A stretch of DNA of 64,000 nucleotides. It comes from Streptomyces sp. NBC_01717. GTDB lineage: Bacteria > Actinomycetota > Actinomycetes > Streptomycetales > Streptomycetaceae. The notes beneath the pieces were generated by a model that had not been told where the DNA came from, did no database searches, and saw only the letters and a program-made list of their open reading frames with translations. Position 1 is the stretch's first letter; the number at the start of each line of letters is the position of its first letter. Position numbers and translations under genes: made by a program. Location of the stretch: assembly GCF_036248255.1 (NCBI RefSeq), contig NZ_CP109178.1, positions 2,604,001 to 2,668,000 on the forward strand. Reading direction: 5' to 3'. Shown here in pieces: positions 52,879 through 61,271 of this stretch.

Positions 52879-55140
52879 TCATTCAGCCGGAATCGCAATA
52901 TCGAACCAGGTCGTTTTTCCGCGCCCCGCCGGCGAGCTACCCCAATCGCCGGCCAGCGCGTCGACAATCAGCAGGCCACGCCCGGACTCCGCTTCCTGGT
53001 TGTTCTCCTCGTCCGCGACGATCGCGGTGGGCACGGGTGGATGCGGGTCGCTGTCACGAACCTCGACCCGGATCCGGTCCGGGTACTCCCGCAGCCGCAA
53101 CTCCACTTCACTGTCGGCGTGGATCAGGGCGTTGGTGACGACCTCGGACGTCAGCAGTTCCAAGGTGTCCAGCATCGGCAGCAGGTCCCATTGGCGCAGC
53201 AGGTCCCGCAGGAATTCCCGCACCTGCGCGACCCCCTGCAGGTGGTGACGCTGCACCGACATCCGTGCCACCCGCCGGTGCTCCCGGGACTGCGCTCCCT
53301 CGTACCGCACCAGCAGCAGGGCTGCGTCGTCGGCGAGAACCCGCCATCCGCGGCGGTCCTGGACGAGACGGTCGGCCAGCACCTCGAGGTTGTCGCCGCA
53401 GTGATCGGCCAGCACACGGCCGAGTCTCTCCATCGCCGCTTCCGATCCCAGCAGCCGCCCGTCCAGCAGACCGTCGGTGAAGAGTGCCATCACCGACCCC
53501 GCCACCACCTGCACCTCGCTCTGCTCGTACCGGGCCTGCGCATCGACACCCAACGGCACCCCCACGGGCAGCGATTCGGTGACGCCGTTTCCGTCCGCGT
53601 CGACGATGAGCGGGCTCGGGTGGCCCGCGGTCGCCGTGGTGGCGGTCCCGCTCGCCAGGTCGAGCCAGACACAGCAGCACGTGGCATACAGATCCGTGCC
53701 CAGCCCGGAGAGCAGCCGATTGCTCCGTTCCAGCACGATGGCCGGATCGTGCCCCTCGGCGGCGTACGCCCTGACGCCACTGCGCAGTTGGCCCATCACC
53801 GCCACCGCCTCCAGGCTGTGGCCCTCCACATCGCCGATGACCAGGCCGATTCCGCCACCGGGCAGCGAAACGATGTCGTACCAGTCGCCTCCCACGTCCG
53901 CCCGATCGGTCGCCGGGAGATAGCGGGCCGTGGCGACCGCCTCGGTCATGTGCGGGAGGCTGCGCGGCAGCAGGCTGCGCTGCAGGGTCTGGGTGAGCGC
54001 GTGCTCGATCTCGTAGGAACGCGCCCGCTCCAGGGACTGGCCCACCTGCTCCAGCATGATCGTCAGTACGGCGAGCTGCTCGGGGGCGAACGGAGGCGCG
54101 GGTTCCGGGAACTCCAGGACGCAGCAGCCCGTGGCCCGCCCCTTGGACACCAGAGGGAGGTAGGCGCGGGCCTGGACCTCCGGATCGGGGTCGACGTCGG
54201 GATAGGCCTGCCGCAGCGCCTCGGCCGACGGGAAGGAAAGGATCTCGATCGCGCGGAGCGTGTCCGTCTCCGGTGTGTGGCGGGACAGCAGAGTGCCTTC
54301 GACCCGCTGGACCGACTCGCGTGAGAACCCTGCCGCCCCGACCACATGGAGCCGCCCCTGCTCGGCGAGGCACAGCATCACCGCCCGGCCGCCGAAGGGC
54401 CGGACCACCTGGGTGTCCGCGGCGGCGAGGACGTCCCGGATGTGCACCGCGGCCGTGAGTTCGGCGGCGAGCCTCTGCAACTGGTAGAGAAACGTGCTGC
54501 CGGTCGGCTTGGGAACGACCGGCACCTCCGGCCGGCGGGGGCCGGCTTCCGCAGCCGCTCCCGTGGCCGCGGCGGCGGCCCGGGCACGCGACACCTCGGC
54601 GATGAACAGCGGCACATACGGCGCCTTCATCCACACGCCCTGATCCGCGAGGTCCGTCAGCTCGACGGCCAGGTCGTCCGCGACGGCCTGAAGGAAATCC
54701 AGCGAATCGGTGGCCACCGGCCGGGGCGGCACCCAGCGCACACTCAGCGCACCGAACCGGTACCGGAGGGTCCGCACCGGCGCTGAGGCGACCATCATCG
54801 GGTACGGATTGTGGATGAAGAGGGCCGGAGACCGACGGGTCAGCTCCTGGAGATCGGTGTTCTCGAACAGCACCAGTTTCCCGGCCTGGTGCGCCCTCGC
54901 CGTGCAGAAGTTGCGGTCGTCCGCCGCCATGCCCGACGGAACGGTGAAGCTCAGTGTGGTGTCCACCATCATCGCTGCTGCGAGCGCCCGGTCGTCGTCG
55001 GTCAGCAGATAGGCCGTGCACGTGCTGCAGTCGAGGCCGCGGTTCAGCCGCCGCAGCGCAGCGGCGATGACGCGGTCGCGGTACATCAACTGCGGCCCGG
55101 TCGGCCCCTTGGGGTCTGCCGCGGAGGATGGGGAGTCCAT
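52879..55140 (-). CDS. GAF / SpoIIE-type PP2C phosphatase / HATPase multidomain protein
   Basis: From ATG 55140-55138 the product has 753 residues. Residues about 20-200 are an unassigned sensor-like region, about 225-400 a GAF-like domain. About 410-620 are the PP2C phosphatase (ADVGGDWYDIVSLPGGGIGLVIGDVEGH, ATAGHPSPLIVDADG, ALFTDGLLDGR carry the metal Asp residues). About 630-753 are a GHKL ATPase (LLTSEVVTNALIHADSE, VEVRDSDPHPP, GRGLLIVDALAGDWG). Phosphatase and anti-sigma-type kinase in one chain suggest a self-contained switch for anti-anti-sigma factors. It is soluble, with no membrane helix. Confidence 0.92.
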   Translation of the reverse strand: MDSPSSAADPKGPTGPQLMYRDRVIAAALRRLNRGLDCSTCTAYLLTDDDRALAAAMMVDTTLSFTVPSGMAADDRNFCTARAHQAGKLVLFENTDLQELTRRSPALFIHNPYPMMVASAPVRTLRYRFGALSVRWVPPRPVATDSLDFLQAVADDLAVELTDLADQGVWMKAPYVPLFIAEVSRARAAAAATGAAAEAGPRRPEVPVVPKPTGSTFLYQLQRLAAELTAAVHIRDVLAAADTQVVRPFGGRAVMLCLAEQGRLHVVGAAGFSRESVQRVEGTLLSRHTPETDTLRAIEILSFPSAEALRQAYPDVDPDPEVQARAYLPLVSKGRATGCCVLEFPEPAPPFAPEQLAVLTIMLEQVGQSLERARSYEIEHALTQTLQRSLLPRSLPHMTEAVATARYLPATDRADVGGDWYDIVSLPGGGIGLVIGDVEGHSLEAVAVMGQLRSGVRAYAAEGHDPAIVLERSNRLLSGLGTDLYATCCCVWLDLASGTATTATAGHPSPLIVDADGNGVTESLPVGVPLGVDAQARYEQSEVQVVAGSVMALFTDGLLDGRLLGSEAAMERLGRVLADHCGDNLEVLADRLVQDRRGWRVLADDAALLLVRYEGAQSREHRRVARMSVQRHHLQGVAQVREFLRDLLRQWDLLPMLDTLELLTSEVVTNALIHADSEVELRLREYPDRIRVEVRDSDPHPPVPTAIVADEENNQEAESGRGLLIVDALAGDWGSSPAGRGKTTWFDIAIPAE

Positions 55141-55357
55141 GAGATCCGCCCCGGGGCATCGACGACAGGTGGGGGTGCGGCTACCCCGCTGCTCGGCGAC
55201 ATGCGCCTTAGCCATTTCAGTATGGGCGCAAAACGCCAGGTATGCGCCCGCGCGGTGCCATCCGGGTACCCGCACGGCAGCCATGACCGGATACACCCTG
55301 GACAGCGGCGTCACGCGCCCGCCGGAATGCCGCTGTCCGTGTACGGCTGCGGGCAGG

Positions 55358-55406
55358 CCGGGACGCTGCTCCGCCCGTCGGGCCGATGGGCGGAGCAGCG
55401 TCCCGG
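55358..55406 (-). terminator. 19-bp perfect hairpin downstream of the VOC gene
   Basis: CCGGGACGCTGCTCCGCCC (55358-55376) and its exact complement (55388-55406) flank an 11-base loop. It is 20 bases past the stop of the VOC gene. It is the strongest hairpin in the window. Confidence 0.8.
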
Positions 55407-55425
55407 AGGGTGTGCGGCTTCCTCG

Positions 55426-56205
55426 TCAGGCCGACCGGGGTGCGGGCTTGAGAACGGCGAAGGGAGCGCCGAACGGGTCGGCGAGCCAGACGATCCGGCC
55501 GACGTCCGGCACGTCCTCCGCGGGCATCAGCACCGATCCGCCGTTCTCCTGTGTCCTGGCGACGATGTCGTCGGCGTCTGCCGCAGCGAAGTACGGCATC
55601 CATCGCGGCTCCATGGTCTCCTGGGCCTGGGCGAGACCACCGAAGCTCGCGTCCTGCTGATCGCCGCCTGCGGTGGAGAGCACGGTGTACGTCATTCCGG
55701 GGGCTTCCATCTCCTGGCTCCGCCAGCCGAACAGCGACCGGTAGAAGGTCAGTGCCGCGGAAGTGTCGCCGACGTGCAGCTCGACCCAGCACAGCGTGTC
55801 GGGCTCCGAGGTCTTCTCCAGGCCCTTGACACCAGCGGGCTGCCAGACCGAGAACTCGGCACCGCCCGGGTCGGTGAAACAGGACATCCGTCCGGCGTCC
55901 ATGACATCGAGCGGGGCGACCCGAACGGTGCCGCCGCCCTGCTCCACGGCTTTGGCCGTCGCGTCGGCGTCGGGGGTCTGGAAGTACACCGTCCAGGCCG
56001 GACTCGCGCCCTCCTCCGTGAGCGGGCCGACAGCGGCGACGGTCTTGCCGTCCTTCCGGAAGAAGCCGTAGCCGCCTGCCTCGGGTCCTGCCGAATCAAA
56101 GCTCCAGCCGAACACGGCGCCGTAGAAATCCGCGGCGGCCGCGGTGTCGGTGCTGCCGAGGTCCAGCCAGCTGGGTGCGCCGGTCGCGAAATGAGTGCTG
56201 AGCAC
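55426..56205 (-). CDS. VOC-family (glyoxalase/bleomycin-resistance fold) protein, two-domain
   Basis: From GTG 56205-56203 (AAGGAGG eight bases upstream) the product has 259 residues. Two tandem VOC modules are visible. The first begins GAPSWLDLGSTDTAAAADFYGAVFGWSF and ends GAEFSVWQPAG. The second begins LCWVELHVGDTSAALTFYRSLFGWRS and ends GAPFAVLKPAP. The sequence matches the Cfp30B/27-kDa-antigen type of actinobacterial VOC proteins. Ligand and reaction are unknown; metal ligands are not all obvious. Confidence 0.88.
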   Translation of the reverse strand: MLSTHFATGAPSWLDLGSTDTAAAADFYGAVFGWSFDSAGPEAGGYGFFRKDGKTVAAVGPLTEEGASPAWTVYFQTPDADATAKAVEQGGGTVRVAPLDVMDAGRMSCFTDPGGAEFSVWQPAGVKGLEKTSEPDTLCWVELHVGDTSAALTFYRSLFGWRSQEMEAPGMTYTVLSTAGGDQQDASFGGLAQAQETMEPRWMPYFAAADADDIVARTQENGGSVLMPAEDVPDVGRIVWLADPFGAPFAVLKPAPRSA

Positions 56206-56595
56206 GGGGGTGTCCTCCTTCGACGGATCGACGCGCGACCGGTCCCGTGGGACCGCGCTCACGCTGCCGTAGCGACCGGACCGAGTCCCGCACGGGTCGC
56301 CCCGGAGATGGTCATGGCCATCTGACACCCAAAGCCCGGGTGACAACGGAATGACGCTCCGCAATCCTCCGGATCCTGAGGTTCCTCCGAACGATCTCGA
56401 TCCGGCGCGAACGGCGCGCACGGACCACAACGACCCCAAAGTGATCTTCTTCGGAAACCCGGACACACCCTACGTACAACCCTTGTGCCTCATGCGCTGT
56501 CATACACGGCACCGGACAAGGAACGGGCCCTCTCCGGTCACCCCCGCGCCCCCGAGCTAGCCCGGCCCTTCGTGAACCGAACCAAGGAGCCGCTC
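56206..56595. other. Divergent intergenic region (390 bp)
   Basis: It contains the promoters of the VOC gene (minus) and FG-GAP gene (plus). The palindrome TACGTA lies at 56471-56476, about 120 bases upstream of the FG-GAP start. No credible gene was found; short open frames have no similarity or ribosome sites. Confidence 0.4.
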
Positions 56596-58146
56596 ATGCG
56601 CAAGTACCGCTCGGCCGCCGTCGCGGCGGCATCGTTTCTCCTCGTCACGGGCGCGGCCATCGCCTCGGCCCCGTCCGCCTACGCCGGTACACCCGGCGGC
56701 ACGCACGCCAACGACCGCAACACCGACTTCAACGGCGACGGCTACGACGACGTGCTCGTGGGCTCTCCCGGTGCGGCGGTCGGTGGGCGCAAGGGCGCGG
56801 GCATGGTCACCGTGCAGTACGGCGGACCCAAGGGCATGGGCACGACCAATGTCAGGGCCTTCAGCCAGAACTCCTCCGGGGTGGCCGGAGCCGCCGAGGC
56901 CGGCGACAACTTCGGCAAGGCCGTGGCCAGCGGCGACCTCGACGGCGACGGGTACGACGACGCGGTGGTCGGTATCCCCGGCGAGGACATCGGCGCCGTC
57001 TCCGACGCGGGCGGCGTGGTCGTCCTGTGGGGCACACCCAAGGGCCTCACCGGCTCTGTGAGCAACTGGCTTCAGGCCGACGATCTCACCAAGAGCGGCA
57101 GATTCGGCGCCTCGCTCGCCGCGGCCCGCTTCTCGGACACCACACCCGGCGACCTACTGGCGGTCATGGACTCGGTCGGACTGACCACCTACCAGTTCGA
57201 GCCGGCCACCGAACCCGGCGCGAAGAGCGCCGTCCCGCAGTCGCGGCAGCCGCACCAGAAGGCGCGTACGACGCTCACCTCGCCGCCGAAGAAGGCGCTC
57301 GCCAGGTCCGGTGCCGACGAACCGCAGGGCATCCAGCCCAAGTCGATGACCACCGGCGACTACGACAACAACGGCTACGCCGACCTGATCGTCTCCGGCA
57401 CCAGCGTGGGTGACGAACCGGGCCACGGCTGGTCGTACATCCTCCCCGGCACCGCCTCCGACGACGAGCCGCTGCCGGTCACCGCGGTACGCGGCGGCCC
57501 CGTCGTCGCCTCCGGCGACATCAACGGCGACGGGTACGACGACCTGGTGACCGGTGAGCCGCACAGCCCGGACGACGGCGGCGAGAGCATGACCGGCGGC
57601 ATGGTCGGCGTCTACTACGGCAGCGAGGCCGGACTCGCAGGCCAGGAGGGCCCTGGCACCCCGCCGGTCTGGTGGACCCAGGACTCGTCGGGCGTGCCGG
57701 GCACGAACGAGCGGGGCGACGGCTTCGGCACCGACCTCTCCGTCGGCGACACGAACAAGGACGGATTCGCGGACCTGGCGATCGGGGTCTCCGGCGAGGA
57801 CATCGGCACCGTCCCGGACGCGGGCGCCTTCATCGTCCTGCGCGGTTCGGCCCGGGGCCTGACGGCCACCGGCGTGCTGTCGGCGAACCAGGGGACCGCC
57901 AACGTCCCGGGCGCCGTCGAGAAGGGCGACAAGTGCGGCGGCCAGGTCGCCTTCACCGACCCAAACGACGACGGCCGGTTCGGCCTGCTCGTCTCGGCGC
58001 CTGGCGAGAACACGAACGACGGCTTCGTCTGGGTCTTCTCCGCGGGCACCGGCGGCATCACCACCTCCGGTTCCTGGAGCTACGGCGCGGGCGACTTCGG
58101 CGGCCCGACGACGGATGCGTTGTACGGGGCGGCGATCGACGACTGA
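56596..58146 (+). CDS. Secreted FG-GAP / integrin-like beta-propeller protein
   Basis: From ATG 56596 (AAGGAG six bases upstream) the product has 516 residues. A Sec signal peptide (AAVAAASFLLVTGAAIASAPSAYA) precedes repeats with calcium-binding loops: DFNGDGYDDVLVGSPG, DLDGDGYDDAVVGIPGED, DYDNNGYADLIVSG, DINGDGYDDLVTGEP, DTNKDGFADLAIGVSGED and DPNDDGRFGLLVSAPGE. Six visible repeats fit a seven-blade propeller. Such Streptomyces proteins are extracellular and of unknown role. The linker near residues 205-235 is Pro/Lys-rich. Confidence 0.93.
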   Translation: MRKYRSAAVAAASFLLVTGAAIASAPSAYAGTPGGTHANDRNTDFNGDGYDDVLVGSPGAAVGGRKGAGMVTVQYGGPKGMGTTNVRAFSQNSSGVAGAAEAGDNFGKAVASGDLDGDGYDDAVVGIPGEDIGAVSDAGGVVVLWGTPKGLTGSVSNWLQADDLTKSGRFGASLAAARFSDTTPGDLLAVMDSVGLTTYQFEPATEPGAKSAVPQSRQPHQKARTTLTSPPKKALARSGADEPQGIQPKSMTTGDYDNNGYADLIVSGTSVGDEPGHGWSYILPGTASDDEPLPVTAVRGGPVVASGDINGDGYDDLVTGEPHSPDDGGESMTGGMVGVYYGSEAGLAGQEGPGTPPVWWTQDSSGVPGTNERGDGFGTDLSVGDTNKDGFADLAIGVSGEDIGTVPDAGAFIVLRGSARGLTATGVLSANQGTANVPGAVEKGDKCGGQVAFTDPNDDGRFGLLVSAPGENTNDGFVWVFSAGTGGITTSGSWSYGAGDFGGPTTDALYGAAIDD

Positions 58147-58179
58147 CCCGCGCACCGGACACCCGTCCACCATGCGTCA

Positions 58180-58212
58180 CCGGTGCCCTGGACAGTTTCT
58201 CCGGGGCACCGG
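58180..58212 (+). terminator. Hairpin downstream of the FG-GAP gene
   Basis: CCGGTGCCC (58180-58188) pairs with GGGCACCGG (58204-58212) over a 15-base loop, 34 bases past the stop codon. It is a likely terminator separating the secreted-protein gene from the ArsR promoter. Confidence 0.5.
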
Positions 58213-58250
58213 GTTCTCCCGCACCTTGACCGCTGCCGAACCCACCGCAC

Positions 58251-58281
58251 ATGAATGCTTGAACATCCATTCATGTGTTCA
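58251..58281. promoter_or_regulatory. SmtB/CzrA-type operator: two nested inverted repeats
   Basis: ATGAATG (58251-58257) and CATTCAT (58268-58274) form a 7-bp dyad with a 10-base centre. TGAACA (58260-58265) and TGTTCA (58276-58281) form a 6-bp dyad also with a 10-base centre, shifted by about 8 bp. This arrangement is characteristic of ArsR/SmtB repressor sites. It lies about 20 bases upstream of the regulator start, so autoregulation is expected. Confidence 0.7.
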
Positions 58282-58300
58282 TCTCCGTAGCATGGTGACC

Positions 58301-58723
58301 ATGGGCAACGGAGTGAACGCCCCCGACAGCAGTGCCGCAGCGCCGCACGCCCGTCTGACCCCGCAGAACGCACCGCAGGTCGCCGCCATGTTCCAGGCGC
58401 TGTCCACGCCCTCCCGGCTGCTGATCCTGGCCCGGCTGCGCGAAGGCCCGTGCGCGGCGACCGAGCTGGCGACCGCTGTCGGCATGGAGCAGTCCGCCTG
58501 CTCGCACCAGCTTCGCCTGCTGCGCAATCTCGGTCTGGTCACCGGCACCCGGCGGGGCCGCTCCGTGGTCTACACACTCCACGACGACCACGTCGCCGCA
58601 CTCCTCGACCAGGCCCTGCACCACGCGGAACACCTCCGCCTCGGCCTCACCGATTCCCCAACCCGCGTTACGGACACCCTTTTTGACGATACGTCAGAGG
58701 CGGCTCGCTTGGGCAGCCCTTGA
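58301..58723 (+). CDS. ArsR/SmtB-family metalloregulator (CzrA-type zinc-like sensor)
   Basis: From ATG 58301 the product has 140 residues; ATG 58292 is an alternative start. The winged helix reads FQALSTPSRLLILARLREGPCAATELATAVGMEQSACSHQLRLLRNLGLV in family pieces, with wing TRRGRSVVYTL. In helix alpha-5, HDDHVAALLDQALHHAEH gives D95, H97, H108 and H111, exactly the D-x-H-x10-H-x2-H site of CzrA/SmtB. Zn2+ (or Co2+/Ni2+) should release it from the operator at 58251-58281. No metal transporter lies next to it. Confidence 0.92.
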   Translation: MGNGVNAPDSSAAAPHARLTPQNAPQVAAMFQALSTPSRLLILARLREGPCAATELATAVGMEQSACSHQLRLLRNLGLVTGTRRGRSVVYTLHDDHVAALLDQALHHAEHLRLGLTDSPTRVTDTLFDDTSEAARLGSP

Positions 58724-58782
58724 CGCAAGGTTGACCGCTTGCGTGGAGATCCGAGGGACCCCGGGCCGCTACGGTCCCTCCC

Positions 58783-59454
58783 ATGTCTCTGAGACCTCCT
58801 CCCCTCCCGGTCCTCCCGTACCGCAAGCCGACGCGCGGCCGGGACTACTGGGTGCTGGACGACGTGTTGCCGGATCCGGACGCCACCCGGGAGCGCTGCC
58901 TGGCCAGGGAGGACTGGACGGAGGGCTACCCGCACAAGCCCGAGAGCTGGCCGGGACTGCGCGCCATGCCGGGGCTCGAGCCCGGTGAACTGGCGCAGGT
59001 GGAGCGGCTGGTGAGAAAGGCGACCGGCGCCCGGGAACTCTGGGCCGAACGCCCTTCGGGCGGCGGCACGTTCAACCACAACTGTGTCCAGGTCGTCGGG
59101 GAGGGCGAATGCGAGCCGCGCCCCCACACCGACTCGCGGACACTGTGCCGCTACGCCGCGGTGCTCTATCTCAACCCCGGCGTTCCCAAGGACTGCGGAA
59201 CCAGTTTCTACCGTCAGAGCCTGCCCGGTGGAGTGCTGGGCGGCAACCAGGTGACCGCGCCGCACAACAACCTCGTCGACGCGCTGGGCACCCGCTTCGT
59301 GTCACCGGACTCCTTCGTCGAGGACGTACGGGTCCCGCACCGCGCCAACCGGCTGCTGCTCTACTCCGCCAATATGATCCACAGCGCCACCGGTTACTCG
59401 GGTCACACGCTGAAGGAGAAGCGGATGACGGCCGTCTTCTTCTGGAAGGCCTGA
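58783..59454 (+). CDS. DUF6445-type protein (2OG-Fe(II) oxygenase-like)
   Basis: The product has 223 residues. The N-terminus reads YWVLDDVLPDPDATRERCLA. The core has the HxD pair in PRPHTDSRTLCRYAAVLYLNP and a distal His in NMIHSATGYSGHTL, the spacing of a 2-oxoglutarate/Fe(II) facial triad on a jelly-roll fold. It resembles DUF6445, a family I recall but cannot verify here. Substrate is unknown. The gene is 59 bases downstream of the ArsR gene on the same strand, so it could be under its control. Confidence 0.7.
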   Translation: MSLRPPPLPVLPYRKPTRGRDYWVLDDVLPDPDATRERCLAREDWTEGYPHKPESWPGLRAMPGLEPGELAQVERLVRKATGARELWAERPSGGGTFNHNCVQVVGEGECEPRPHTDSRTLCRYAAVLYLNPGVPKDCGTSFYRQSLPGGVLGGNQVTAPHNNLVDALGTRFVSPDSFVEDVRVPHRANRLLLYSANMIHSATGYSGHTLKEKRMTAVFFWKA

Positions 59455-59502
59455 CCCGACGGCCCACGGTGGGACGAGCACCGTAGCGAGCGAAGGAAGA
59501 AC

Positions 59503-60129
59503 ATGAGCGATGTAACCGGGTTCGAGGACATCTCACCGACCACCCTCGCCGACGTCCTGGGACGCGAGCAGGTCATGAACATCGGCATTCGCCCTCTGTG
59601 GCCCTCGATCCCGCGCATTGCCGGCCCGGCGTTCACCGTGCGGTGCCCTCCGGGGGACAACCTCATGCTCCACGCGGCCATCCATCGCGCGGAGCCCGGC
59701 TCGGTCATCGTCGTCGAAGCGGGTGACGTGGACTACGCACTCGCCGGAGGAAACGTCTGCGCCGTCGCCCAGCGCCGAGGGGTCGCCGGGTTCGTGCTCG
59801 ACGGGGTGATCCGTGACCTCGCCGAGGTGCGCGAGATGGGCTTTCCCGTCTTCGCCAGGGGGGTCATCCCCATCCCGGGAACGAAGTCGGCCGTCGTGCC
59901 ACTGGGTGGTCAGGTGCGGTGCGGCGGCGTGAACGTACACGCCGGGGACATCGTGGTGGCCGACGAAGAGGGCATCGTGGTCACACCCCGCGCCCGCCGG
60001 GAGCAGGTACTCCTCGATGCCCGGGCGAAGTTGGCCAAGGAGGCCGGTGAATCCCTCGATGCGTGGGAGGAAGCGCATCGCGCCCGCATCGACAAGATCC
60101 TTGGCGAGTACGGCAACGGCATCGTGTAG
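59503..60129 (+). CDS. RraA-family aldolase/decarboxylase-like protein
   Basis: The product has 208 residues with the compact RraA fold. DISPTTLADVLGREQVMN, then AGPAFTVRCPPGDNLMLHAAIHRAEPGSVIVV, and the active-site region LDGVIRDLAEVREMGFPVFARG (Arg-Asp pair) define it, followed by RCGGVNVHAGDIVVADEEGIVVTP. This is the set of residues conserved in HMG/CHA aldolases and distinguishes them from RNase E regulators. It probably cleaves a 4-hydroxy-4-methyl-2-oxoglutarate-type substrate or decarboxylates oxaloacetate. A Mg2+ cofactor is expected. Confidence 0.9.
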   Translation: MSDVTGFEDISPTTLADVLGREQVMNIGIRPLWPSIPRIAGPAFTVRCPPGDNLMLHAAIHRAEPGSVIVVEAGDVDYALAGGNVCAVAQRRGVAGFVLDGVIRDLAEVREMGFPVFARGVIPIPGTKSAVVPLGGQVRCGGVNVHAGDIVVADEEGIVVTPRARREQVLLDARAKLAKEAGESLDAWEEAHRARIDKILGEYGNGIV

Positions 60130-60316
60130 CAGCCCACCTGCTCCGGAGAGGTCTTCAGCCGGACCCGGCTCCGCTTCCTGCCGCTGCTCCGGAACCCACG
60201 AGCGCGCAGTACAGGCCATTTCGTCGACCGGTTGTCAACGCGCGTGGATCGGCGCCGAGTTGCTGTGACAGACTGCGCCGACGCGGCGGTTCGACCCATC
60301 GGTGACGGAGCACGGC

Positions 60317-61102
60317 ATGACGACAGGGATGTCCCACACCTCGATCGACACCAGCAAGCCCCACTCCGCGCGGGTGTACGACTGGCTCCTCGGCGGGAAG
60401 GACAACTACCCCGTCGATCAAGCGGTGGCGGAGCACCTGCCGGCCGAGGCGAAGATCGGGGCGCTTCAGAACCGTGCGTTCATGAGCCGTGCGACGGCCT
60501 GGCTGGCCGGCGAGGGCATCGGGCAGTTCCTGGACATCGGTACGGGCATCCCGACCGCCCCGAACCTGCATCAGACAGCCCAGGAGATCAACCCGGCCGC
60601 CCGGGTCGTCTACTGCGACAACGACCCCATCGTCCTGCGTCACGCGGAGGCGCTGCTGATCAGCACGCCGGAGGGGGCGACCGACTACGTTCCGGCGGAC
60701 GTGCGCGAGCCCAAGGGGATCGTGGAGGCCGCGCGCCGGACTCTGGACTTCGACCGGCCGGTCGCCGTGTCGCTCCTCGGCCTGCTGCACTTCCTGCCGG
60801 ACGAGGACGATCCGTACGCCATCGTCCGGACCTTGGTGAGCACACTGGCTCCGGGCAGCTACGTGGTGCTGTCCCAGGGAGCATCCGATGTGAATCCCGA
60901 GCGGGGAGAACAGGGCGCCGCCGAGTACCGCAAGGGTGGCATCCGGCTCGCGCTGCGCACCCGCGACGAGTTCGCCCACTTCCTGGACGGCCTGGACATC
61001 GTCGAACCGGGTCTGGTGACGGCGCCCGAATGGTTCCGGGGCACCCCCGCGCCCCGGCCCGAGGCCAGCGGACTCTACGTCGCGGTCGCGCGGGTCCCGT
61101 AG
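60317..61102 (+). CDS. DUF574-family SAM-dependent methyltransferase (Methyltransf_19)
   Basis: From ATG 60317 (GGAG six bases upstream) the product has 261 residues; GTG 60302 would add five. The family opening SKPHSARVYDWLLGGKDNYPVDQ and the SAM-binding LDIGTGIPTAPNLHQTAQ are unmistakable. VVYCDNDPIVLRHAEALL and LLGLLHFLPDEDDPYAIV follow. Large numbers of such paralogs occur in Streptomyces with unknown targets. The gene stands alone. Confidence 0.93.
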   Translation: MTTGMSHTSIDTSKPHSARVYDWLLGGKDNYPVDQAVAEHLPAEAKIGALQNRAFMSRATAWLAGEGIGQFLDIGTGIPTAPNLHQTAQEINPAARVVYCDNDPIVLRHAEALLISTPEGATDYVPADVREPKGIVEAARRTLDFDRPVAVSLLGLLHFLPDEDDPYAIVRTLVSTLAPGSYVVLSQGASDVNPERGEQGAAEYRKGGIRLALRTRDEFAHFLDGLDIVEPGLVTAPEWFRGTPAPRPEASGLYVAVARVP

Positions 61103-61271
61103 GCCCTCGGGCGACCACGCCCGTCTCGAGGAGGGGCCCTTGTGCGGAGCCCCGGTCGGCCTGCCGACACCCGGGCACGGTTGCTCATATGCGCAGCAAG
61201 CAGTACCCGGGCAGCGGCGGGAGCGGGCCGGCTCGCCTTCCGACCGCCCGCAGCGTGCCCCGCAGTCGCGG

